Assembly (NCBI GenBank): GCA_032164295.1
Contig: JAJHTX010000003.1
Location: 434,001-498,000 of the forward strand
Length of the DNA: 64,000 nt
Reading direction: 5' to 3'
From: Inonotus obliquus
Lineage: Eukaryota > Basidiomycota > Agaricomycetes > Hymenochaetales > Hymenochaetaceae
The position numbers were made by a program, and so were the translations under genes. The notes beneath the pieces are model-generated. The model saw only the letters and a program-made list of their open reading frames with translations, was not told the DNA's origin and ran no database searches. Of the stretch, positions 21,784 through 33,939 are shown one piece after another (the stretch's first letter is position 1; every line of letters begins with the position of its first letter).

Positions 21784-22243
21784 ATGCAGCTCATCAGGTT
21801 CTTCGCTCTTGCCGTTGCTCTGTTCCCAGTAATCAGCGCAGTTCCTCTACCGGAGGCTGAAGTTGGTTCGTAACTTTCCGCAGCGTGATATATGTGCGCC
21901 ATCCCTGATATATTGCCTTCTCAGCATCACTGGAGCAAAGCTTCAAGCGTGCGCAGCTCGAACAGAGTTTCAGACGCGAAGCAGAGCTCGAGCAAAACTT
22001 CAAACGCGAAGCTGAGCTCGAACAAAGCTTCAAACGCGACGCCGCCGAACTAGAGCGGAGTTTCAAACGCGAGGCTGAGCTGGAGCAAAGCTTCAAGAGA
22101 GACGAGCTCGAGCAGTCTTTCAAAAGAGATGGTACGAGAATTTCTTGGTTGTGCAAAATATGGCATAGCGACTGATGATTTTGACCTCAGTCGAGCTTGA
22201 GCAGAGCTTTCGTCGCGCTGATGAACTAGAGGCCAGCTTCTAG
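21784..22243 (+). CDS. Secreted Kex2-type repeat precursor (LEQSF repeats)
   Basis: Three exons (21,784-21,865, 21,925-22,131, 22,191-22,243) encode 113 aa. The first 19 residues (MQLIRFFALAVALFPVISA) are a signal peptide. After VPLPEAEV come nine copies of the core LEQSF (variants LEQNF, LERSF, LEASF). The first eight each end in Lys-Arg or Arg-Arg, and the last ends at the stop. The residues after the dibasic site are often EAE or DE, recalling the Kex2 plus Ste13 processing of yeast alpha-factor. The design, a secreted, tandemly repeated short core with dibasic linkers, matches fungal Kex2-processed repeat proteins and dikaritin precursors. It has UstYa genes on one side and a transporter on the other. 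Exon 1 uses a GTTCGT donor, chosen because it alone joins the repeat frame. Confidence 0.85.
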
Positions 22244-22797
22244 GTCTTTTCATCGGTTGATCTACGAAGTCGACAATTTGGTAAGCAGATTTGACCGCAA
22301 CATCAAAGAACTGACCCCACCGTTAGCCTTCTGCAGTCTCGGGTTTTCCGTTCATCGCATTTTTGATTCGTACTTTCGCTCCTTGTGGATGGATTCCGGT
22401 GTTCAACAGCTGTGGCGTTTTACGGATGGTAAAGGAGAGAGGAGGGTTGTTTAGGAACGTCGTGCGGCCGCGCTTTAGTTAGGGCCGGCCAATTTGGAAG
22501 AAATCAATCAATAGCTCTCGTTCTCGTTTCTTTGTTGTCTCTCTTTAGCATGTAATTGCTTGAAGCGTGAAGCATACTTTCTTAAAGAGTAAAATCGAAA
22601 AAATATGGCGACGAAGAAGGCGTTCTGCACAGGTTTGGGCCAGTGCATCATACGTTGCAACCCGCAGCTTTGTCGCCGCATATATCGGTCTTACACATGT
22701 TCATGAGGATATAAGGCAGCGATATGAGCATGGAGTGTTTTGGCCGCCCCATCTTCTTAACGTCCCAGTTTATCTTGTAGGGCTGCGGACTGCCGGT
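22244..22797. other. Intergenic region, likely promoter/5' UTR of the MFS gene
   Basis: An open frame enters the MFS start from about 22,567 but is unlike MFS N-termini, so it is treated as leader sequence. Confidence 0.35.
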
Positions 22798-24973
22798 ATG
22801 CTTCAGTCGACGTCCGACTCTTTACGTAATTCGCAGAAAAGCGACTCGCTTTTTCCAGATGCCGCCGTTATAGAGGCCGAGGAGGGAGATGGTCTAAGCA
22901 AGGACTCGGTTTCACCACCTGTTGACATTCCTGACGGTGGTTTGCAGGCATGGTCAACTTTGATTGGCGCGTATGTTTTCATCTTCGTCAAATGCACAAG
23001 CTGGTGATCGATTATTTTACGATTCCCTAGATTTATCGTTGTTTTCTGCTCTTCTGGGTAAGTCTACTAGCTCCCGGTCTGATGAAACAAAGCTTACATT
23101 TGTCCACTTAGATACGTCAATAGTTTTGGGGTGTATGAAGGCAAGCGCGTTTATTGCCGTTAACCAACTACAATCTGAAGAAAGAAAAGATTTCTACACT
23201 CGAGTATATCTTACATCGTTCTCATCCTCGCAGATAAGGTAAATTGTATTTCTTTAGGCTATACTGATGTGACTAACTAATGATGTTGCTGATGTAGTTG
23301 GATAGGCAGCGCGCAGACTTTCTGTTTGTTTAGTGTCGGTATTTTCTCGGGCTACGCAATGGACATCGGTTATTTGTGAGTGTGTTTCGAGGATGGGGTA
23401 CCCGAGTTCTCATACAATGAAATTGTAGCCGGCATGTTATGCTTACAGGTTCAATCTTGTTTGTGTTCTGCCTCTTCATGATTTCTATTTCCCAACCGGA
23501 AAAATGGTATCAGGTGAAGAGCGTTCCACGTGTTCTCATAATAAATGAAATAACGGTCGAATTGTTATATCATATCGCAGCTTTTCCTTGCTCAAGGAAT
23601 TGGGCTTGGTTTTGCAGTTGGTTCAACATACGTCCCGGCTCTCGGTGTTGTTGCGCATCACTTTGCTCGGCGGCGAAGCCTTGCCATGGGCGTAGTCGCA
23701 GCAGCGTCGTCGCTAGGAGGAATTGTACATCCGATCATGCTCAACCAGTTAATCCATGGCTCTGCTGGATTTGCATGGGGCGTGCGAGCAAGTGCATTCA
23801 TGAATGCCGTCCTTTTGGGTGCCGCAAATTTGATGATGACCACGAGACTACCGAACAAGAAAAAGCAAAGTATGGCGGACCTCGTGCTATATTGGAGGGG
23901 TTTCTTCAAGGATGCGACGTATGATCTTGCATGCATCGGAACGTTTCTGCTCATCGGTGGTGTATTCTATCCGACATTCTATTTACAACTCATGGCGGTT
24001 GAGCGTGGCGTATCAACAACTCTAGCGTTCTACACGGTGAGCATTGCGTATAATCTGGATATGGGAAAGTGCTTTATTGAAAGATCCGGACTGCCGTTGG
24101 TTGAATAGATTGCAATTCTGAATGGAGCCAGCACATTCGGACGTGTCGTACCAGTTGTCATAGTTGACCGTGTCGGAGTATTTACACTGATGGTACCCTG
24201 TACCTTAGCATGCGGAGTGCTTATTTTCTGCCTCGGCCCAGCTGTGACTGGTGCGGCTGGTGCGGTCAGCATGGCGATTTTATGCGGATTCTTCTCCGGT
24301 GTCTGTGAGTAAATATAAGCGGATTCGAGGTATTCCGTCCTCGTCCTTACTATCTCCTGTTAGGCATCTCACTCCTCGGACCCATGCTCGCGAACCTATC
24401 GCGGAATGTCTCTGAAGTTGGGTGAGCTCCAAACTTTCCCAGTCATGTCTTTGTTCATCAGTGATCTCATGCTACCATCTTCCCTCTGTCAATATCCCTG
24501 AAGTGCACGCATTGGCGTGTGCTTTGGCATCGGCGGTAGGCACAACTCTCGTTATAATTGTATAGGAATTAACTAATTTTAATCGATACACCGACCGACT
24601 TTGATTCTTCCAGGATTCGGAAGCTTGATAGGTATAGTACACGGGACATCCAGCTTCTCTTCCCGAGTATTGACTCATTTTGGGTTCTGATAGGTCCTCC
24701 CATAACTGGAGCATTGCTTGGCTCGTCAAGGAACTGGATTCGTCCAGCCGCGTTTTGTGGAGTAAGTTGTTTATTTTTATCCTTCGCCGAGTGATGCATC
24801 GCAGACTTTTCTCACGTTTTCTCGAATTTCAATTATATCCGCAGACGAGCGTGTGTGCTAGTGCGCTCATACTTGCCGCAGCTGGTTGGTTAAACGATAG
24901 ACGCAAGTATGTCGGAGATAAGGCAGAAGTATGTGTGGGGAAATCAAGAAGTGATGCAGACGACGAGAAGTAG
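22798..24973 (+). CDS. MFS monocarboxylate-permease-like transporter
   Basis: Many exons separated by about 50-60 nt introns. The start at 22,798 (MLQSTSDSLRN) leads to the family entry motif PDGGLQAW, then FIVVFCSSGYVNSFGVYEDF, WIGSAQTFCLF, and GYAMDIGY. Next come FLAQGIGLGFAVGSTYVPAL with HHFARRRSLAMGVVAAASSLGG, ATYDLACIGTFLLIGGVFYP and LNGASTFGRVVP. GPPITGALLGSSRNWIRPAAF and a short acidic tail end it at 24,973. The DGGxxAW opening and the RRSLAMG loop are typical of fungal SLC16/MCT-like permeases at the plasma membrane. One donor appears to be GC (near 23,141). Its position beside the LEQSF precursor makes product export or substrate import plausible. Confidence 0.85.
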
Positions 24974-25425
24974 AATTTCTCCATCATAAAAATCCAATCT
25001 TGAATAGAGTTAGAGTAGCGTCGCATTCTAATTTTTTTGACGCAGAACAATGTTGAGTTTGCGATTCCCGTGCTCCCCGGAGTCAGCCTAATCGGGCAAC
25101 CCTGATCCACGTTCAGGGCCGACTTTTCCCCATCTCAATGATTCGATCACGTCTGGACTTTGTGCACCGTTGACCGGCTACTTCTATCATTACTGATACT
25201 GATGATAGTTTGGATCCGATTGAATCGTCGCATGGGAACAGAATTTCATGGTGTGTCATGACGGTAATTGCCACCGCCGACGGACATATCGCGAGCCGTG
25301 TGTGTGTGTGTAAAAACATGTAAAACAGCGCCCGTCGTACGCAACCAATATCTGGTCTCTTCTTCTTCTAGCGGATATCTTTACCTCCTTCTCTTGGACC
25401 ATCCGCACGGAACGAACCTATCGAT

Positions 25426-26945
25426 ATGGCTATCAGCCTCGCAAGGGTTTCCATCGTCTCGATCTTCGTCGAATGTGTCCTCTATGGCTTCTTCACTTTC
25501 ATGTTCGCCGTTTCGGTCTATGTTCTTCTCGTCAAACGGCGCGACAAAAAGCAATCCGTTAATCGGCCGCTTCTAATCGTGTCAGTTACGATGTTTGTTT
25601 TGGCTACAATCGTAAGTCCTCATATTACTCAAAGTGACTTGTCTCGAGCATTGTGCGCAGCATGTCGGCTCCGATCTCCAGAGGGTGCTTGACGCGTTTC
25701 TGGACTCCCCAAATCCGACAGCATATCTCTCAATGGTGAATACTGCATTGTACTCCGTCAAAAGTACTGCATACGCAGCGCAAACACTTGTCGGAGACGG
25801 ATTCATGGTAAGTTCTCTGGCGTACACCACGCGGTTCAAAGCCCAACACTTGAACAGTTGTACCGTTTATTCTTGATTTGGGGTGGGAACAGGCGCGTCT
25901 GCTTTCCGATCCTCATATGCTTCATAGCTAGTATCGGTATGCCCTTTCTCATATACTCCATTGATATCGCGGATGCTCATGGAGTGTGTGTAGGAGTGGC
26001 CATCGGAGCATTACAAGGATTCGCCCGAGCGTCCCCAACCGCCCCGGTGTTCATCACTGAGCTTCACGATTGGATCGTGTCGTTCTTCTCACTCACACTT
26101 TTCACGAACTTCAGCTGCACATGTTCGTACTCCTCCCTTTCCGATGAATATTTACGTTCCGAATCTGATTATCTTATCTAGTGCTAATCGCGGCGCGTAT
26201 TCTCTGGGTGCACAAACGTTCCTCTGGCTCTTTGGTCGGAGGAACTTCTGTATTCCCTGCCGCAATGATTATCATCGAGTCCGGGATGATCTACTCGGCG
26301 TGCTTGATTATCCTTCTTTCTCTTTATCTATCTGGCAGTTTCGCGCAGTACGTCGTTCTGGATGGAGTTACACAGGTCATCGGCATTGTCTTCTCCCTCA
26401 TCATTGTGCGCGTTGGACTTGGCTTGTCAACGGATGCTGCAACGTACACTAACCAAGGATTTATGAGTACGTTTGCCGCACAACCGAATGCCGGAAATCG
26501 TGAAAGCGCACATTTCAACGGAGGGGCGGGAAGAGGTACTCACAAGATGGGGCAGCGGGGAAATCCAAGAGGTCACAAGTCCGATCTACTCCCTACGACT
26601 ACTTTTGGCAGCATATTTACGGAGATGCATGGAGGCACGTACACATTCGCAAGTCGCGACCAGACGGAAAGTACCTTCTCCGCAAGCAGCACACCTACTC
26701 GCTCAGGCAGTCAAAAAGAAAGAATTCCTGCTTTGAATACGCCTCCAGCTCTGGGGTATCAGGCCGAAAGGGATACTAACAGGAGTGATGATATGGGTCA
26801 TTTGACCATCGATACGGAGAGAAGTTTCCACCCGTTCGAGGAGAGCGTCAAAGCCGGGTATCTAGAAGACATGGAATATTCCGAAAACCATGAGATGCGC
26901 GACAGGGTCTGTAATATCTCTTCGTGTCATGCTGCTGGACCCTAA
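25426..26945 (+). CDS. Seven-helix membrane protein, basidiomycete family
   Basis: Five or so exons. Helices are visible at VSIVSIFVECVLYGFFTFMFAVSVYVLL written in two parts (VSIVSIFVECVLYGFF and MFAVSVYVLL), then PLLIVSVTMFVLATI, a loop with LQRVLDAFLDSP, YRLFLIWGGNRRVCFP, IVSFFSLTLFTNFSCTLL with ARILWVHKR, IIIESGMIYSACLIILLSLY and VTQVIGIVFSLIIVRVGLG. The cytosolic tail is long and Ser/Thr-rich. The layout (YRxFLIWG, TNFxxT, ARILWVHRR) is that of the large basidiomycete-specific 7-TM group of unknown ligand. The function is not known to me. Confidence 0.75.
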
Positions 26946-28290
26946 CGTCTTTACCCCTTCATGTTTCTTTGATGAAGATACGCGTAACGCGAATCGTTGA
27001 ATCCCACACAAATTAGTATTCTTGCACTCCTATTTACTTCATACGTTTGAAATATACTTCCTTTGCTCATTCAGGCTAACGGTATCGGTATCATTCCATT
27101 CCTGAACCCTAACCCACCAAGTTTTTCCGATTCGCATAGCACTACCGTAAGACTTATTTGTGTCGTATAACGGGCCTAGAGAAAGACCCTATGCATTCTG
27201 TTCTAGCAACTAGAAGCGCTGTTACATTTGCACCTTTTAAACGGTCTGCCCATCAAGGGCACTTCACCGCAGGGAAATGAAATGCCTGCTTCAGGGGTAT
27301 TATCAGCTCGTATCTAGAGTTTACGATACCGTCCGAATTTCTAAATTGAAAATAGGCGCAGAATCCAGTGTCTGTGAGTTTCCTGATCGCGATATAACTC
27401 AGATCAGATTCTGACGAATACCAAAGATGCCATTGCTGTTCATCACGTCTGAACGCTAAGGAGGTAGCAACATGCAAAGGTTATACTTCATGCCCCATTA
27501 TTACTGGAGTGCACATCGGAAGCACACGTAACGTTGGATATTGATGTTTGTAACATGATTCGTGCGTTCCAAAAGTTGGAACGTGTTGTCCGCAATTTCC
27601 GAGTCCTGTCCATTTCATCGGATCGATATTATTAGTAGGGCGTTTGAGTCTTGTGTTATACGGCCCTTGGAATCTGAAGAACCTTCTTGTACTCCTATTC
27701 AGTTCTTCTTAAGAACACTACCGCAAGGGCACTGGAGCGTCTATATGGGTGATAAAAGAGCGCGCTATTATGGGAGATTAGGAAGGCCTCGAGGAGTTGT
27801 TCACAGGCTTCCGAGAGTCGTTGTCTCCTATCAGTAGATTCAGTACAGGTCTGCCGGCAATGTGCAAAGAGTCCCCCTTGCCAACTAGGATCCGAAAACC
27901 AAGCTCTATCGATAGGTCATCACTGTAGCAGACGTCTCCGCGAGGTGTTCAGAGTTCGTTCGTCAGGCTTCGCGCGGCGGCACGCGCAGATAGTGATTGA
28001 GAGTCACGTTCCTGCCAGTGCTGAGTGACACAGTCATTTCACGTGCCGCCCTACGAGCGCCCAAGCATATCTTGCTGAACGCGGTTGGTTCACTGCAGTC
28101 ATCACATACCAGAGATGCATTGCCTCGAGTCGAGCAACATCAAACTCTGTTACTGCAGGTCATGGGTCCAATGTGTCCAAATCTGACATCCTTAACACTT
28201 CCAAGCATGCCGTATAAAGCCCGCAGCAGCGCGTCGGTCTTCATAAGCCCCCAGATAGCCTGCACACTAGTCGCATTTCCGGACTGAGAA
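26946..28290 (+). other. Intergenic region with possible F-box/LRR remnant
   Basis: Around 27,553-27,630 and 28,155-28,215 the plus strand reads MIRAFQKLERVVRNFRVLSI and MGPMCPNLTSLTLPSMP. These resemble the leucine-rich part of basidiomycete F-box proteins. Stops lie between them, so at most this is a decayed gene. Nothing else recognised. Confidence 0.3.
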
Positions 28291-31200
28291 ATGGAGGCAG
28301 CCATGGAAGATAACATACCTCCGACGCGTTCTTATCAGCAAGAAATGCTTGATGCTAGCCTGAAGCGGAACGTGATTATTGCTCTCGATACAGGTGTGTT
28401 ACAGATATCTCCCAACTCTAACATTGTTATGATTCAGCAAGCGCACAGGATCGGGAAAGACACACATTGCAGTATTGCGCATGAAGATTGAATGTGAGCG
28501 CGAGCCGAATAAGGTCTGCATATGACGCATATCTGTGGTTGGTTTGTACTAACGGTCCGGCAGAGATCATGGTTCATTGCGCCTACTGTCGGTCTTTGCG
28601 AACAGCAGCGGGAAGTCATCAGGACGTGTCTTTCAGTACCCGTAGGCCTTATATCCGGAGCTCTTCAACCAGATCAATGGACCGACGAGAATCTTTGGAG
28701 ACAAGTGCTTTCAACACATCGGATCATCGTTTCTACTCCGCAGGTGCTACTTGACGCTCTTCGCCACGGCTATGTCAATATGGGTCATGACATAGGTCTC
28801 ATAGTATTCGACGAAGCGCATCATGCCTCTGATAGACATCCGTATAATATGATTATGCGCGAGTTTTACGATTGTTGCGTACCGAGGACAACCCCGGGGC
28901 ATCCATCCAACAATTTGCGGCCCTTCGTGCTTGGACTGACTGCAAGTCCCGTCTTTGGTGGCAACATTGACAGGTCGTTTCAGTGCGTTGACCCATTGTT
29001 CCTAGTGATTCTCAGTCGATGAATTTCTAATTGCGCAGAAAAATCGAACAGAATCTAGACAGCACCATCCTTGCACCACGCGAAACCCGAGAAGAGCTAG
29101 CGAAACATGTTCACAGGCCTGTATTCAAAAAAATCGTTTATCAACCCCTTTCGTACAATCGTGATTGGCAACGATCAACAAATGTTATGGCCCTTTCTGA
29201 AGTTGTCGAGGCACTCGATATCCAATTGGACCCCTCTGTAATTTCCCTCCGGCATCAATTGGCAAGCGCGACAGACCCCGTGAAATACAAACGAATAGAT
29301 CAACGTCTATCGCAGGCAATCGACAAACGAGACACTTTTGTGAATAAAGGCATGCGCGACTTTCTACGCACAGCCCAGGAGCTTTGTATCGACATTGGTT
29401 TGTGGGCTGCTAATTGGTACGTTTACAGCGTCGTCAACAAAGCTCTAAGGGCGGAGGCGGAGGCAGTAGAGACCTTGTTCGCTGAACGTCATCATAATGA
29501 GAAGGTGTACCTCATTCATATCCTACGTCGGATCAAAGTCGAGAAGGTGGATTATGATAAGAAAGCAATTGTTCACGGCTGCTCTCCGAAGGCCAACGAG
29601 TTCATTGCATTCCTCTTGCACGAAAAGCGTGAATGCGAGGCTCGTGACGAAGATTTCAGTGGTATCGTGTTTATTACCCGACGAGACGGTGCGCTTGCTC
29701 TCAGTGAGCTACTGAAGCATCATCCATGTACTGCAGCTTTCTTCTCTGTTGGCACCCTGCTGGGCAGCTCGGAGAGCAACAAGCGCAACGCATTCCTTGA
29801 CATCACCCGCACCATGCTTGCCGAAACACAGAGTACTGTCCTTTCTGGGTTTCGACTGGGAGAGAAGAACCTCGTTGTATCAACGGCCGTCGCGGAGGAA
29901 GGGATCGACATACAGGCTTGTTGCAGCGTTTTCCGCTGGGACCTGCCGGCGAACATGGTGAGCTATGCTCAGAGCCGTGGACGGGCGCGTCGAAAGCAAA
30001 GTAGTTTTGTTCTGATGTTCGAAGACGGAGGGTCCCATGGATTGGAAATCAGGAAATGGAACTCCCTAGAACAGCAGATGATCCAGAAGTATAACGAGGA
30101 TCGTCAGCGTCGACGAATCGAGGATGCTGAGGATGAAGATGACAGTGATCTCGTCTTCGGTATTGATTCAACGGGGTAAGCAGCGTCTGAAGGTACATTG
30201 ACTGCAATACTGATGTTGATGAACAGGGCGAAGGTCACTGCACATTCGGCCATTTCTCATGTTGCTCACTTTTGCAACACCCTCCGCAGTGTATTCAGGG
30301 AGGATGTCCAACCGATATACGATATCAGTCCTCCCGATTACCCACAGGGATATCATGCTGTTCTCCAGTCCGGATTACTGAAAGATCGGATTCAAGAAAA
30401 CCCGGGACCCTATGGTGCTACTCTCACACTTCCGCGTCTCCTTCAGCCAAGTCAGCGCATTTACTCTACCGAAGAAAAACATAAGACAAGGAAGGCGGCG
30501 CGTCGACATGTTGCCTTCAAGGCGTACGCTGGGCTGTACAGAGCAGGTCTCTTGAACGACAATCTCCTTCCTCTTAGCTCCTCCGTTGCACCCCTGCATG
30601 AGGCGGAGGTCCAGACCTTATTGAGAGATGCCGAGAAGAGGGACGGGGTTGCTAACGTCAGGCAGCATCTGGACCCTTGGACGTCAATGCTACTTGGCGA
30701 TCTCGACGACTCCAAATCGGAAAAATGGTGGTTGAACGACCTTGTCGTAGAAGGACTCGGCCATTTGAGAATGTTCACCCGTTGGAATGTCCCAAGTCTT
30801 GATTTCTCGTCCGATCTCCTCCATGATCCCGACGAGGGCCCTCGGAAATTCTTCATACTACCTATCGGCCCTGCGACCCTTGATACCTACGAGATCGCGG
30901 CAGCGAAGCGTTGCACAAGGATACTCTTTTCAATATTTTATGGTGGCCAACTCAAATGGGACGATCTTGAGTTTGCTTATCTCTTCCTACCACCAACGGA
31001 TGCTATGGCCGGATCCGACCCTTGGGACGAACGTAGGGCTTGGGCGGAAGAGACGCGATCTCAAGATGGCAAACTCCGTGCTCGCGATCATGTTACGGTT
31101 CAAGCCAGCCTGTTTGCCGCCCAGTACAAGAGCCCCTCTGATGTTTTCCTATTGGTGAATGGAAAATCGTGTTACCAATTCAAAAGGTGGAGGACGGAGA

Positions 31201-33020
31201 AACTGCGAGTATACGAAGAGAGAGCCATTCGCAAGACTTATGCTCGACTGAAGGACCTGGAAATATCATACCCTCTCATTGAAGCGCGACCTTTCCAGGC
31301 GCGTCAGAACTTCCTGCTCTCTACTCAACCGTCAAAGCCTTCTGCGATGAAGGATATGATCCTCCTTCCGCAATTCACATCGGTGGTTCTGGACAGCAAA
31401 AAGAATACGATGTTTGCTCTGTTTCTGCCATCCATACTTCGCTCTATGTTCGTGAAGTTGATTGCTTTCCACTTCCAGAATTCCCTTTCAGAGATGTCCC
31501 CAGTGCTCCGTCAAATACCGCTGGATCTGATCCAGAAAGCACTAATGACTCCTGCCGGAGACGCACATGCGAACTACGAGCGCCTTGAATGCCTCGGGGA
31601 CTCCGTGTTGAAGCTGATTACGTGCATGCAATTGCTCGCCGAACATCCGACATGGCCTGAGGGTTTTTTGGCGAAGCACAAAGACTTTACAGTATCGAAT
31701 GCGCACCTTGCCTCTACTGCGTTGCGTAAACGACTCTATAGGTGGATTATTCGCCGCTCGTTCCTCTTGAAGAAGTGGATGCCCGATTACGCCAGGGTTG
31801 TTGGAGACGAATCCCTGGAACCTGCAGATGACGCCTCTGTTGGGCTCGATGAGTCTGACAACGAGAGCAATGTTCTCCTAGGCCCCGAAGAAAGTTTGGA
31901 CGGAACGGAGGGCGAGACGGATAATTTGCTTGTTAAGCTCTCCATCAAGACACTTGCAGACGTGGTAGAATCCCTCATTGGCGCGGCCTTCTTAAGTGGA
32001 GGTTATGATAGGACCGTCGCATGCCTCAAGGCTCTCTCCATCGAAGTCGGAAGCCCCTGGAAGCCGGTTTCCGAGAGCATTGAGAAGGTTCTTGGGACCG
32101 TCGTTCCACTCGCACACCCCATTGTGCATATTTCATATGCCGAAACTATTTTGGGCTACACATTCTCGCACAAGGCGCTGCTGGTAGAGGCGCTCATGCA
32201 CACGACATCACAAAGCGATATCGAGAGCCTCTCGTATGAGCGCATGGAATTCCTGGGAGATGCGCTGCTGGATGCTGTCGTCATTGAAGAGTTATATCGT
32301 GCAGAGGTACAGGGTAGGGTTTTCAGTCCTGGGGAGATGCACATTCGCAAAGCCGCTTTAGTGAACATGCACTTCCTTGGATTTGTCTGCCTTCGGGCAA
32401 AGGTCGTATTGGATTCGAAAATTCCACAATGGGACCCCAGGATGAAGCAGGCCGTTCTTTCGACGGAAAAACATACTATGCACCTCGCGCATTGTCTTAT
32501 GCATTCAAGTGGGACAGTAATGGACGAGCTCAATCATGCTTTTGCGAGATTCGAGAGGAGTCAGAAGGCGATAGTTGCGGATCTAGAAGAAGGATCAACG
32601 TTTCCTTGGACTGCCTTAGCTCAACTGCAAGCGCCCAAATTCCTCAGTGACATCGTGGAGAGTACTCTTGGTGCCGCCTATATTGACAGCAAAGGCAGCA
32701 TGGATGTCATCAAGAACGTGTTGGAGCAGCTGGGTGTAATGAAAGTCCTGCGACGCCTAGTGCGCGACGACAATATCGACATGTCTCATCCAATCTCGCG
32801 CGTCTCTGAGTGGGCAGCAAGGAACCGGAAGGCGGACGAGTTGGAGTATAGAATAGCTCAGAGATACGGGAGAATAACGTGCACTCTTGTGGTGGATGGC
32901 GTTGAGATAACGAGTATAACAGAACGCTATAACGGGAGGGCAAGCGAAGATTATGTACGTTATCGAGTTGCGGAGATAGGCATGCCAATTCTGCTAGACA
33001 AGTATGGAGATGATGCATAG
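28291..33020 (+). CDS. Dicer-like ribonuclease III
   Basis: Five exons (28,291-28,393, 28,449-28,513, 28,564-28,973, 29,039-30,175, 30,227-33,020) give 1502 aa, normal for fungal Dicers. The order is as follows. The DExH helicase has motif I DTGSGKTHIAV split by intron 1, Ia WFIAPTVGLCEQQ, II VFDEAHHA and III LGLTASP. Helicase C has VSTAVAEEGIDIQACC and SRGRARRKQS. A Dicer dimerisation region follows with GATLTLPRLLQP. RNase IIIa has YERLECLGDSVLK (about residue 1023), with a long acidic insert after it. RNase IIIb has YERMEFLGDALLD (about 1243), HTTSQSDIESLS and TLGAAYID. A short C-terminal dsRBD-like tail ends it. It cuts long dsRNA into small RNAs for silencing. I see no clear PAZ signature, which is common in fungal Dicers. 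It lies 11 kb from the repeat island, but no link is shown. Confidence 0.95.
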
Positions 33021-33343
33021 TTCTTGCAGTGTACTTCTAAAAATATGGACGTTTGTTGGACGAGTGGCACTTGGTCGACATTATTGGAACAGGCGGTTAT
33101 GTAATAAGCGGTAAATTTCGCTGGATGGTATACAATGATCGATGCTTCCGCAGGAAAAAGAGTGACAGGAGAAAAGCGAATGTCCATGTGTTGTAGAACA
33201 GACGGAACCTCCGATGATATCCAAAGAGACAAAGGTGCTTGAAACTAAATAATGAGACGTTAGAGGTAGTTGACAACAATGCGTCCGACAATGAGGGAAA
33301 CATTACCGGAGACATCATCATACCACGAACTGCAGGCTCGACA
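33021..33343. other. Intergenic, convergent genes
   Basis: About 320 bp between the Dicer stop and the stop of the small minus-strand gene. Nothing else recognised. Confidence 0.4.
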
Positions 33344-33939
33344 TCACTTCCTGCCTGAGGCCTTGCGCTTCCTCGACCGACGCTTCTTTGGCTTCGATTC
33401 CTTCTCCTCCTTCGACTTCGGTCCATACCGTTGGGGTGGCATGGTGCGGTCCGTCGGCTCAGCACCGCGGATACGCGTACGACCGTCCTTCAGCGTTTCG
33501 GTGACAATAGGGCTGGCGGCAGGTCTGAATTTGAAGTCCTCAGAATACCTGGGATACATCAAGCTTGCTAAACAAATTGCGTATAACGAATAGGCATTGA
33601 AGCTCACCTGTTCGCATGAACGACCTTAGTGCGGGGTTTGGTGAAGCTCCGCAAAACAGCCCATGCCAACCAGACAGCGACGAGGAAGAGCAGTAACTTC
33701 CGGAGCCGGCTCCTGAAGCTGGACAAGGCTATATCGTCTGCATCTGGCTCCTCTTCGTTCTGCTCATCATCAGCATTGTCATCTACGATAGCCTTTTCAT
33801 CTCGCTCGTCTTGCGAGTTTTCGTCCTCAGAACTGGTCAGTCCCACTCCCCCCTCCTTTTTCTCCGCCAATGGAGGTTTGCCGGATACGTTATCTGGATG
33901 CTCGCTGAGCTGCATACGAATGAATGAGAAGCGGCGCAC
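33344..33939 (-). CDS. Small single-pass membrane protein, unknown function
   Basis: Two exons (33,939-33,608 and 33,548-33,344) give 178 aa. The first part is acidic (ENSQDERDEKAIVDDNADDE). A single membrane helix follows at about residues 83-100 (LLLFLVAVWLAWAVL). The C-terminal third is very basic (KSKEEKESKPKKRRSRKRK) with a PPQRYGPKSK segment. Charge distribution suggests an ER or nuclear-envelope protein with a lysine/arginine-rich tail. A start at the second Met (MQLSEH) is possible. No family recognised. Confidence 0.65.
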
